Program-made: the position numbers and the translations under genes
From: JACVRW01 sp963771715
GTDB lineage: Bacteria; Actinomycetota; Thermoleophilia; Solirubrobacterales; Thermoleophilaceae
Assembly: GCA_963771715.1 (NCBI GenBank)
Contig: CAVYUQ010000010.1
Location: forward strand, 62,001-126,000
Direction of reading: 5' to 3'
Length of the DNA stretch: 64,000 bases
Notes under the pieces: model-generated
Seen by the model: the letters and a program-made list of their open reading frames with translations, nothing else
Told to the model about the DNA's origin: nothing
Databases searched by the model: none
Part shown: piece after piece, positions 40,772 to 48,585 of the stretch
How positions within the stretch are numbered: position 1 is the first letter of the stretch
How the letters are laid out: the number at the start of each line of letters is the position of its first letter

Positions 40772-41088
40772 GCGCGGCCGCCGGCGAACGCCAGCGCCAG
40801 TTCGTCGGCGACCGGCCGTGCCTCATCCGGCGCGGCAACGGTTAGGAGCAGCTCGCCGTCAGCCTCGGCGAGGTCGAGGTCTAGGAAGGCGCAGCACCGG
40901 GCCTCGGCTGCCACGATCTCATCGAGTCGGCGGCGGGTCGCGGCGTCCGCCCGGAACCGAAGGAAGTGGCGACCGTCCTCGACGCGGCGGTCGATCAGGC
41001 TGTCCGCGCCTATTTCCGCAATGGCGGCAAGGCGTTCTTTGAGGTCGCCCGCGTCCAGCGAGCAGGCAACCGGCTGGCTGTCACTCAT
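40768..41088 (-). CDS. Small Cys-containing protein of the MerR-linked module
   Basis: A 106-residue soluble protein: N-terminal helix region (AGDLKERLAAIAEIGADSL), a sheet (HFLRFRADAATRRRLDEIV) and a conserved-looking AEARCCAFLDLDL with a vicinal Cys pair, then a strand and helix (ELLLTVAAPDEARPVADELA). The Cys pair may bind a soft metal. I recognise the type as often adjacent to MerR genes but know no function. First gene of the minus-strand unit, divergent from merR. Confidence 0.55.
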   Translation of the reverse strand: MSDSQPVACSLDAGDLKERLAAIAEIGADSLIDRRVEDGRHFLRFRADAATRRRLDEIVAAEARCCAFLDLDLAEADGELLLTVAAPDEARPVADELALAFAGGRA

Positions 41089-41133
41089 GGTTTTCCTTTC
41101 GACTTTCGAGGTGCGTCGATGGCTACTGTTGAC

Positions 41134-41151
41134 CCTGAACCTGGGTTCAGG
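41134..41151. promoter_or_regulatory. MerR-type operator between divergent genes
   Basis: A perfect dyad CCTGAACC/GGTTCAGG with a two-base centre. On both strands it is preceded by TTGACC (41129-41134 and the complement of 41150-41155), which resembles a -35 element whose long spacer would contain the dyad, as in MerR-activated promoters. It lies 11 bases before merR and about 45 before the metal-type unit. A -10 box is not clear on either strand. Confidence 0.6.
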
Positions 41152-41161
41152 TCAAGCCGAG

Positions 41162-41587
41162 ATGGAAGACACGACGCTGACCATCGGACAAGTGGCCACG
41201 AAGGCGGGGATCAACGTGTCCGCGATCCGCTACTACGAGCGCCACGGTCTCATGGCGGAGCCGGAGCGCGTCAGCGGCCAGCGCCGCTACACCGACGCCG
41301 CGATCCAGCGCCTCGGCATTATCGACGCCGCAAAGCAGGCCGGCTTCTCGCTCGACGAGGTGCGCGTCCTACTGGACGCAACCGACCGCGGCGCACCCGC
41401 GCACGAACAGCTTCAGGCGCTCGCCGCCCGGAAGCTACCCGAGGTCGACGCGCTGATTGAGCGCGGCGAGGCGATGCGCCGCTGGCTCACCGCCGCGACC
41501 GCCTGCGGCTGCGACACCCTTAGCGCCTGCGCGCTGTTCGCGGGCGGACCTGCCACCGTCCCGCTGGAGCGCTCCCACGTCGATTAG
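41162..41587 (+). CDS. MerR-family metal-responsive regulator
   Basis: A 141-residue regulator. The winged helix reads TIGQVATKAGINVSAIRYYE, then the MerR dimer helix (ELQALAARKLPEVDALIERG) and a Cys-rich tail TAATACGCDTLSACALFAGG that could hold a metal ion. Divergent from the two small Cys-containing genes; a dyad operator lies between. ATG at 41162. Mercury, zinc, cobalt or copper cannot be told apart; ligands Cys-x-Cys point to a soft metal. Confidence 0.85.
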   Translation: MEDTTLTIGQVATKAGINVSAIRYYERHGLMAEPERVSGQRRYTDAAIQRLGIIDAAKQAGFSLDEVRVLLDATDRGAPAHEQLQALAARKLPEVDALIERGEAMRRWLTAATACGCDTLSACALFAGGPATVPLERSHVD

Positions 41588-41602
41588 CTCGAGTGGCCGC
41601 TG

Positions 41603-42040
41603 ATGTCGGAGCACAACAAGCGGCTGGTCCGTCGGGCTCTCGAGGAGATCTACGAGAAGGGCAATCTCGAGCTCGCGGACGAGCTTGTCCACCCTGACTT
41701 CGCTGACCAGGAGCCTGCGCACCCGGAGCACCCGGGCGGTCCGGAGAGCGTCAAGCAGACGGCTCGGAGCCTCCACGAGACCTTCGGCGACCTCCGGTTC
41801 GAGGTTCAGGACGAGATCGCCGAGGGGGATAAGGTCGTTCAGCGTGTGATCATGCGCGGGCGCCACATCGGCCCGCTCATGGGGCGTGAGCCGACGGGCA
41901 GGGAGTTCGCCGTCCGGCACACCTATATCTGGCGGATCGCCGGCGACAAGATCGTCGAACACTGGGGGAGCCGGGATGACCTCGGCCTTCTCGGGCAGCT
42001 TGGACTGCTCCAGTTGCCTGAGGAGCCTGAGGCGGGCTAG
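41603..42040 (+). CDS. SnoaL-like (ester cyclase type) NTF2-fold protein
   Basis: A 145-residue NTF2-fold protein. It begins SEHNKRLVRRALEEIYEKGN, has the HPDFADQEPAHPEHPGG loop and TFGDLRFEVQDEIAEGDKVV, and ends in HTYIWRIAGDKIVEHWGSRDDLGLLGQ (catalytic His region), a pattern typical of SnoaL-like proteins often labelled ester cyclase. Actual reaction unknown. Starts 15 bases after merR. Confidence 0.83.
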   Translation: MSEHNKRLVRRALEEIYEKGNLELADELVHPDFADQEPAHPEHPGGPESVKQTARSLHETFGDLRFEVQDEIAEGDKVVQRVIMRGRHIGPLMGREPTGREFAVRHTYIWRIAGDKIVEHWGSRDDLGLLGQLGLLQLPEEPEAG

Positions 42041-42239
42041 TACCCGCGGCTGGCCCCGCCCACCTGCGCTATCGCGCGCTCGATCTTCTTGCCCGCTGGG
42101 AGGCGACGTACCAGCCGGCGCCGAACTGGGTGAGGTCCGGATCGGGCCGCGCTTGCATTCCGAGTCCGTATCTAGTACTCCAGCCTTCCAAGCTTCTCGT
42201 CGGGCGCCCCGTCGCGTCCATTTGCGAAAGGCGGTCATC

Positions 42240-43715
42240 GTGCGACTTCTCGTTCTTGCCCTCATCGGCGCACTGGCCCTGCCCGCTGTCGCGAGCGCGA
42301 ACGTCCCGCTCACGCAGCTGGGCGCCGACCCGTTCACGAACCCGTCGAGCCAGCACAAGACCACCGTCGAGCCGGACACGTTCTCGTTCGGCTCGACGAT
42401 CGTCGCGGCCGCGCAGCTGGGACGTTTCTTCGGGGGCGGCGCGAGCGGCATAGGCGTCGCGACCTCCACCAACAACGGCGCCTCCTGGACGGGCAATGTG
42501 CTGCCGGGGATTACGACGTTCGCGGGAGCCGGTCCGTACAACCGTGCAACCGACCCCTCGGTGGCATACGACGCGCAACACAACGTCTGGCTGGTGTCCA
42601 CGCTTGCGCTCCTGGACACGCCGGGCGGCACGTCCGGAGAGGCGGTGCTCACCAGCCGCTCCACGAACGGTGGCCTCACGTGGGGGAACCCGGTGAACAC
42701 CGCGGTCGCCGGACCGGGTGAGGACTTCGACAAGAACTGGATCGTGTGCGACAACACGCCCACGAGCCCGTTCTACGGATCCTGCTACACGCAGTTCGAC
42801 GACTTCGGGCACGGCAACGTGCTCAAGATGTATTACTCGCGCGATGGCGGCCTCACCTGGACGGCCGGCAAAACGCCGCGCGCCGGCGTCATCGGTGGCC
42901 AGCCGCTGGTGCTCCCCAACGGGAACGTGGTCGTGCCGCTCGACAACGCTTTCGAGACCGCGCTCGGCTATACGATCTCGACGAACGGCGGCGTCAGGTT
43001 CGGCCAGGCTTTCCTGATTACGCCGATCTCGGCCGCGGACGATCCGGGCAACATCCGCAGCGGCCCGCTCCCGTCAGCCGAGATCTCGGGCAACGGCAGG
43101 ATCTACGTGGTCTGGGAGGATTGCCGCTTCCGCGCCGGCTGCCCGGCTGCCGGCACGCCCAACGACCTCGTCTTCGTGACCTCGAGCAATGGCTCGACCT
43201 GGTCGGACGTGCAGCGGATCCCGATCGACCCGGTCACGAGCACGGTCGACCACTTCATCCCGGGCGTGGGCGTCGACAGGGCTACGTCGGGTGGCAGAAC
43301 CCGCATAGGACTGACGTACTACTTCTATCCGAACACAAACTGCACTCTGGCGACGTGTCAGCTCGCGGTCGGCTACATCTCGTCGGCCAACGGCGGCGCC
43401 TCGTGGAGCGCGCCGACGCAGCTCGCGGGCCCCATGACGATGAGCTGGATTCCCGACACGTCACAGGGCCGCATGGTGGGCGACTACATCTCGACCTCGT
43501 TCGGCTCCGACGGCCTGGCGCATCCCGTGTTCACGGTCGCCAAGGCGCCCACGGCGGGCGGCAGCGACTGCGCGACCGCCACGCCGAACTGCGATCAGGC
43601 GGGCTATACGCCGACGACCGGCCTGCCCGCAGCGGGCGGAACCGCGGTGGCGAACGACCCGGTGCTCTTCAGCGGATCGGTCGGTGGGGGGCACTCGGCG
43701 TTCAAGCGCCGCTGA
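42240..43715 (+). CDS. Secreted BNR/sialidase-like repeat protein
   Basis: A 491-residue exported protein: signal peptide (VRLLVLALIGALALPAVASA) and a beta-propeller-like body with Asp-box type repeats such as STNNGASWTG, STNGGLTWG, SRDGGLTWTAG, SSNGSTWSD and SANGGASWSA. Such BNR repeats occur in sialidases and other propellers, but no catalytic Arg triad is evident, so an exo-enzyme or a binding protein are both possible. Five or more paired Cys may form disulfides. GTG at 42240 follows GAAAGGCG and begins the signal peptide. Confidence 0.78.
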   Translation: MRLLVLALIGALALPAVASANVPLTQLGADPFTNPSSQHKTTVEPDTFSFGSTIVAAAQLGRFFGGGASGIGVATSTNNGASWTGNVLPGITTFAGAGPYNRATDPSVAYDAQHNVWLVSTLALLDTPGGTSGEAVLTSRSTNGGLTWGNPVNTAVAGPGEDFDKNWIVCDNTPTSPFYGSCYTQFDDFGHGNVLKMYYSRDGGLTWTAGKTPRAGVIGGQPLVLPNGNVVVPLDNAFETALGYTISTNGGVRFGQAFLITPISAADDPGNIRSGPLPSAEISGNGRIYVVWEDCRFRAGCPAAGTPNDLVFVTSSNGSTWSDVQRIPIDPVTSTVDHFIPGVGVDRATSGGRTRIGLTYYFYPNTNCTLATCQLAVGYISSANGGASWSAPTQLAGPMTMSWIPDTSQGRMVGDYISTSFGSDGLAHPVFTVAKAPTAGGSDCATATPNCDQAGYTPTTGLPAAGGTAVANDPVLFSGSVGGGHSAFKRR

Positions 43716-43787
43716 CGCGGGTGGTTGATTCGGCTGCCCCGGGTACCGCATGGATGGACGGAATGTCGCGTCCAGCCCAGGGAGAGG

Positions 43788-44000
43788 ATGGTGGCAATGC
43801 GGTTCGGGAGGAGAAGCGCAATCGACCTTTTGGCCGACGCGCTCCGCCGTGCGGACGCGACCTGGCACGGCGGGGAGCTCCGCGAGTGGGAACAGCTCGC
43901 GGAGCCCGAGCAGCAGCAGTGGCGCGAAACGGCGCGTGCCGCGGCGACCGCCGTGTGCGAGGAGATTGCGCTGGATAGAAACCGCGTCGCAGCCGGGTGA
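43788..44000 (+). CDS. Small helical protein, unknown function
   Basis: A 70-residue soluble helical protein (DLLADALRRADATWHGGELREWEQ, then a Gln/Glu-rich helix and TAVCEEIALDRNRV). The ATG at 43788 follows GGAGAGG and is preferred over a longer frame from 43725. No recognised family. It ends five bases before the convergent VOC gene stop. Confidence 0.45.
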   Translation: MVAMRFGRRSAIDLLADALRRADATWHGGELREWEQLAEPEQQQWRETARAAATAVCEEIALDRNRVAAG

Positions 44001-44004
44001 CGAA

Positions 44005-44895
44005 TTACGCGGCGTTTGCCGCGGCGCCCGGCTGACTCGCCAGATCGCGGTTCTCCGGTACGAACTTGCTGGCGATGAACGTCGCGCCCTGCGGGTCCGT
44101 GAGCACCGTCATCCTGACCCAGGGGGCATCGAACGGCGGCACGACCACCTTGCCGCCCAGCTCGGTCGCCTTAGCCGCGGTGGCGTCCGCATCGTCGACC
44201 GCGAAGGTCACGTTCCAGTGCGCCGGGACGTCCGGCTGATCGTCGGGGATCGGGCTGATGCTCGCCACGACGTCCTCGAAGCCGGCTGGAGCCCCGGCCT
44301 CGTCCTGGTCCTTGCGCAGCGTGGGGTTGCTCTCCTCGAGGTGGTCGCCGTAGCCCGGCAGGGTCCACATCTCGAAGCCGCCGTCAAGCGTCAGGGTCCG
44401 CCAGCCGAACACCGAGCCGTAGAACGACTTCGCGGCGTCCGCGTCGCGGGTGTTGAGGCCGTTGAAGTTCAGGGAGCCCGCCTCGTTCACGATCTGAGCG
44501 CCCTTGTTCTGCCTCGCCTGCCAGACGAAGAACACGGCGCCCTCGGGATCCGCGAACACCGCCATCCGGCCCGCGTCCATCACGTCGAACGGCTCCATCA
44601 GCGTCTTGCCGCCGGCGTCGGCGACCTTCGAGGCGGTCTCGTCGGCGCTCTCGACCCAGACGTAGGTGTTCCACGTGGCCATCGGGGGTGCAGCCTCGGG
44701 GATCGACCCGACGGCGGCCACGTCGCCGCCGCGGATACGGCCGATGAAGTACTTGGCCTCGGCCTCCGGCGGCATCACATCCTCGAACTCCCAGCCGAAG
44801 AGACCGCTGTAGAAGGCAACCGCGGCGTCGGGATCCGGCTGGCTGGTGTCGATCCAGCACGGTACGCCGGGGATGTATCCGTCTCGCTCGGGCAT
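44005..44895 (-). CDS. Two-domain VOC (glyoxalase-like) protein
   Basis: A 296-residue protein with two tandem glyoxalase/bleomycin-resistance (VOC) domains: DTSQPDPDAAVAFYSGLFGW at about residues 16-35 and GLNTRDADAAKSFYGSVFGW at about 145-164. This pattern matches the actinobacterial Cfp30B/27-kDa antigen group, of uncertain function; metal-dependent isomerisation or ring cleavage is possible. Divergent from a WYL regulator, with an AGGA/TCCT inverted repeat between them, so it is probably its target. Confidence 0.85.
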   Translation of the reverse strand: MPERDGYIPGVPCWIDTSQPDPDAAVAFYSGLFGWEFEDVMPPEAEAKYFIGRIRGGDVAAVGSIPEAAPPMATWNTYVWVESADETASKVADAGGKTLMEPFDVMDAGRMAVFADPEGAVFFVWQARQNKGAQIVNEAGSLNFNGLNTRDADAAKSFYGSVFGWRTLTLDGGFEMWTLPGYGDHLEESNPTLRKDQDEAGAPAGFEDVVASISPIPDDQPDVPAHWNVTFAVDDADATAAKATELGGKVVVPPFDAPWVRMTVLTDPQGATFIASKFVPENRDLASQPGAAANAA

Positions 44896-44948
44896 TCCTG
44901 CTCCTTTCGTCGTTTCCCGCTCGCCGGACCCTACGACCTATTTAGGCC

Positions 44949-44960
44949 AGGATCTGTCCT
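44949..44960. promoter_or_regulatory. Inverted repeat between VOC and WYL genes
   Basis: AGGA-TCTG-TCCT at 44949-44960, in the 90-base region between divergent VOC and WYL-regulator starts. Position fits an operator for the regulator. The arms are only four bases, so the chance of coincidence is real. Confidence 0.35.
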
Positions 44961-44985
44961 CAATTTCCGCGAAGATGAAATCCGC

Positions 44986-46002
44986 ATGACCGAGACGTCC
45001 GGGCGGCTGCTCCAGCTCCTGTCCCTGCTCCAGACGCGCCGCGACTGGTCCGGCGCCGAGCTGGCCGACCGCCTAGAGGTGTCCGGCCGGACAATCCGCC
45101 GCGACATCGAGCGGCTGCGCGAGCTCGGTTACCCCGTCGACTCGCTCACGGGCCCGGCCGGCGGGTACCGGCTGCGCCCCGGAACCGCGATGCCGCCCCT
45201 GCTGCTCGACGACGAGGAGGCGATCGCGATCACCGTCGGCCTTCGCACGGCCGCGCGTGCCTCGGTCACCGGTATCGAAGAGACCGCGGTGCGGGCGCTG
45301 GTCAAGCTCGAGCAGGTCCTGCCGGCACATCTTCGGCGTCGTGTCCGGGCCCTGGGCTCCGCGATGGTCAGCCCCCCGGTCGGCGGCCCGACGGTGGATC
45401 CCCAGCACCTGACCGTGATCGCCGCCGCCTGCCGCGACACCGAGCGGCTTCGCTTCGCGTACCGAAGCCGTGAGGGCATCGACAGCCGTCGCGAGGTCGA
45501 GCCGCACGCGGTCGTGAACCTGGGCCGGCGCTGGTATCTCCTCGCATGGGATCGCGGCCGAGAGGACTGGCGCACCTTCCGGGTGGACCGCTTGGAAAGG
45601 CCGGCCTCGACCGGGGTGCGCTTCGCGGCTCGCCCGCCGCCGGGGAAGGACGCCGCCACGTTCGTGAGGGAAAGCATCGTGGGAGCGCCGAACCGCTTCG
45701 AGGCTCGCGTGACGCTGCGCGCCCCCGCGGACGAGGTCGCCGGCCGCGTCCCGGCTCACTGGGGCGCGATCCAAGCGATCGACGCGCGCACGTGCGAGTT
45801 CCGCACCGGCGACGACGACCTCGGCTGGCTGGCCCTCCGCGTAGCGATGCTCGGCGTGGACTTCGAGGTGCACGAGCCCCCCGAGCTGATCGAGCACCTG
45901 CGCGCGCTCGCCGCGCGCCTCGAGCGCGCTACCGATGAGTTGGACACCCCACCTGGGTCTGGTCTTGAAGAGACCCACCCACAAGGCAAGGAATGCGCAT
46001 GA
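44986..46002 (+). CDS. WYL-domain transcriptional regulator (YafY/DeoR-like HTH)
   Basis: A 338-residue regulator. The N-terminal HTH (SGAELADRLEVSGRTIRRDIERLRELGYPV) is followed by the GGYRL segment, then a WYL ligand-binding domain (RREVEPHAVVNLGRRWYLLAWD, FRVDRLE) and a C-terminal WCX-like extension. ATG at 44986. It is divergent from a VOC protein and overlaps a second VOC gene by 10 bases, so the three probably form one regulatory unit responding to a nucleic-acid or small-molecule ligand. Confidence 0.9.
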   Translation: MTETSGRLLQLLSLLQTRRDWSGAELADRLEVSGRTIRRDIERLRELGYPVDSLTGPAGGYRLRPGTAMPPLLLDDEEAIAITVGLRTAARASVTGIEETAVRALVKLEQVLPAHLRRRVRALGSAMVSPPVGGPTVDPQHLTVIAAACRDTERLRFAYRSREGIDSRREVEPHAVVNLGRRWYLLAWDRGREDWRTFRVDRLERPASTGVRFAARPPPGKDAATFVRESIVGAPNRFEARVTLRAPADEVAGRVPAHWGAIQAIDARTCEFRTGDDDLGWLALRVAMLGVDFEVHEPPELIEHLRALAARLERATDELDTPPGSGLEETHPQGKECA

Positions 46003-46409
46003 ACTGGACGCTCGAAGTCGTGGTGGTCCCCGTCTCGGATGTGGATCGCGCCAAGGCCTTCTACGCCGAACAGCTCGGGTTCAACGTGGACCACGACACA
46101 GTGGTCAGCGAGGGAAATCGGATCGTCCAGCTCACCCCGCCCGGGTCGGGCTGCTCGATCGTGGTGGGCGAAGGAATCGTCCCGGACATGCCGCCGGGCT
46201 CACTCAAGGGCTTGCAGCTGGTCGTACCCGATCTGCACGTGGCGCGTGGCGCGCTCGTCGAGCGAGGGGTAGAGGTGAGCGAAATCCAGGTGGTGGGCGA
46301 GAGCCCGCGGCCTCAGCCGGATCCGCTCGACAACGTAGGGTTCGTCTTCTTCAGCGATCCCGACGGCAACGCCTGGGCTGTGCAGCAAATATCCGCGCGG
46401 CTCGCCTGA
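45993..46409 (+). CDS. Single-domain VOC (glyoxalase-like) protein
   Basis: A 138-residue VOC-fold protein: VVVVPVSDVDRAKAFYAEQLG, then FNVDHDTVV, the mid-strand and VGFVFFSDPDGNAWAVQQIS with the canonical SDPDGN turn and a metal-type Gln or Glu position. One domain acts as a dimer in such enzymes. Starts 10 bases inside the WYL gene, so it is co-expressed. Substrate unknown. Confidence 0.87.
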   Translation: MRMNWTLEVVVVPVSDVDRAKAFYAEQLGFNVDHDTVVSEGNRIVQLTPPGSGCSIVVGEGIVPDMPPGSLKGLQLVVPDLHVARGALVERGVEVSEIQVVGESPRPQPDPLDNVGFVFFSDPDGNAWAVQQISARLA

Positions 46410-46424
46410 GGGCACACTACGTGC

Positions 46425-48033
46425 GTGGAGAATGCGCAGATAGCCGATCGGCTCGACGCCTTCGCGTCGTTGCTCGAGCTCGCGGAGGCGAACCCGTACA
46501 CGGCCCGCGCCTACCGCCGCGCCGCTGAGACGATCCGCGACGCCGCGGTTCCGGTCGCGGAGCTAGTCGGGTCTGGGCGGGCGCGCGAACTGAGCGGGAT
46601 CGGTCCGGGCATCGAGGCGCGGCTGCGCGAGCTGGTCGAGACCGGCGCGATCGCCGAGCTGACCGAGCTCGAGCGTGAGCTCTCGCCCGATCTGGTGGGC
46701 CTCGGCCGCTATCTCGGGCTCAGCGCGAAGCGCTCCGTCGAGCTCGCGCGGGCGCTCGGCATCCACACCGCCGAGGAGCTTCGCGAGGCCGCGGCCGCGG
46801 GCCGGCTTCGGACGGTCCCCGGTGTCGGGGCGAAGACGGAGGCGCGGCTGCTCGACGCGCTCGCCCGCGAGGCCGAGCCGCGGCCGCGGCGTGGGCTGCT
46901 GCTGAACCACGCCTGGGAGCTCGTCGGGGGTCGTCGCGGGCCGCCTCGACGGCACGGCGGCGGGCGACGTGCGGCGCTGGCGCGACTCCTGCGAGCAGCT
47001 GGCGGTCGTCTGCGCTGCGGATGATCCGGGCCCCGCGCTGGCGCGGTTCGCGGAGCTGCCGCAGGTGGTGGCGGTGGTCGAGCAGGCCGAGCGGCGCGCG
47101 CTGGGCGTGACGGTGGAGGGCGTGCCGATCGAGCTGGTGGTCGCCGAGCCCGAGCGCTTCGGGACGGCGCTCGTGCGCGCGACCGGCTCGGACGGCTACG
47201 TCGCGGAGCTCGAGCCCTTGCCCGACGCCCCTGACGAGGAGTCGGTCTACCGCGCGCTCGGCATTCCGTGGTGCCCTCCGGAGCTGCGAGAGCAGCCGTT
47301 TCGCGGCGAGCCGCCGGCCCTCGTGGCACCGGACGAGATCCGCGGCGACCTCCATTGCCACACGACCTGGTCGGACGGCAGGGCGAGCGTCGAGGAGATG
47401 GGACGCGCCGCCCGCGAGCGCGGCTACGAGTACCTCGCGATCTGCGACCACACGCCTGCGGTGGGCGCGGTGCCGGGGCTCAGCGCGGACGACGTTCGTC
47501 GCCAGGCCGAGGAGATCGCGGCCGCGAACGAGGTGCTCGCGCCGTTTCGCGTCCTGCGCGGGATCGAGTGCGACATCCTCCCGGACGGGCGGCTCGACCT
47601 GCCCGACGACGTGCTCGCAGAGCTCGACTGGGTACAGGCAAGCGTGCACGGCGGCCAGCGAATGCCGCGGCGCGAGCAGACCAAGCGCGTCGAGGCCGCG
47701 CTGCGAAATCCTCACGTGCGCTGCCTCAGCCATCCGAAGGGCCGGTACATCAACCGGCGGCCGGAGAACGCCCTCGACCTGGAGCGGGTGTTCGAGGTCG
47801 CGCTCGAGGAGGGAGTGGCGCTGGAGGTCAACGGCCTCCCCAACCGCCTCGACCTCAGCGGCGAGCACGTTCGGGACGCGCTGCGAGCCGGCGTACCGAT
47901 CGTCTGCTCGACCGACGCCCACTCGGCGCGAGGGCTGGAGAACATGATCTTCTCGGTGATGACCGCGCGTCGCGGCTGGGCCACTGCGGAGGACGTCCTC
48001 AACACCCGACCGCTGGCCTCGCTCCTCAGCTAG
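46425..48033 (+). pseudogene. PolX-like PHP-domain protein, one-base insertion in a five-G run
   Basis: The first frame (GTG 46425) gives PolX-type helix-hairpin-helix motifs (ELSGIGPGIEARLREL, TVPGVGAKTEARLLDAL) up to NHAWELVGG. One extra G in the run at about 46926-46930 shifts the frame; the rest reads VVAGRLDGTAAGDVRRWRDS and on to a PHP phosphoesterase domain (GDLHCHTTWSDG, CDHTP, VHGG, CLSHPKGRYINRR, STDAHSARG). The joined protein is about 536 residues. In the palm the usual GS and Asp-x-Asp of family X polymerases are not seen, so only the PHP nuclease may be active. Confidence 0.8.
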
Positions 48034-48047
48034 GCTCGCGGCCAGCC

Positions 48048-48488
48048 ATGGAAGCCCTTCAGACGATCTCCCGTCGGACGCTCGCGGCGGTCACCACCGT
48101 GCTGATCTTCGCGGCGCTCGGGTTCGCCTATGTCGTCGGCGTGAGCGACGACGAGGAGGGCGACGTGGCGGGCTGGCTTATCGTGAGTGCCCTGGCGTCT
48201 CTGATCGCTGCGGCGCTGCTGCTGCGCTTCGTCCCCGCGAGCGAGTCCGATCCGGACGGCGACAACAAGCCGGCGCGGCACGCGCTCATACTCGGGGTGC
48301 TCTCCCTGGTGACGATCGTGGTGTTCTGGACCGGCCTGCCGTTCGCGCTCGGCGTGCCGGCGCTCGCACTGGCAGCTACCGGCCGCGCCCGCGCCCCACA
48401 ACAGGGCCACGGCGGCCAGGCCACCGCAGCGGCCGTCCTCGCGGCGCTGGCGATCGTGCTATCGATCGTCGTCTGCATCACCGGCTGA
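48048..48488 (+). CDS. Membrane protein, unknown function
   Basis: A 146-residue protein with four membrane helices; two before and two after an acidic cytoplasmic-looking linker (SESDPDGDNKPARHALI), with a Gln/Gly linker (APQQGHGGQATAA) before the last helix. Possibly the DUF4190-like group of actinobacterial membrane proteins, but that is uncertain. ATG at 48048, 14 bases after the PolX-like gene. Confidence 0.65.
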   Translation: MEALQTISRRTLAAVTTVLIFAALGFAYVVGVSDDEEGDVAGWLIVSALASLIAAALLLRFVPASESDPDGDNKPARHALILGVLSLVTIVVFWTGLPFALGVPALALAATGRARAPQQGHGGQATAAAVLAALAIVLSIVVCITG

Positions 48489-48585
48489 GTCCTGCCCAGG
48501 TAGGAGTCCAAATCGTCTCGGAGGACGAGCAAGGACCGGGCCATCTGACGATGCCCGCAGGTCCGGGCCGCCATAGCTTGGCGGC

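Noticed and set aside
40583..41587. A mercury resistance operon
   Set aside because: There is a MerR regulator and Cys-pair membrane protein, but no MerA reductase, MerB lyase or MerP is present, so the metal cannot be named.
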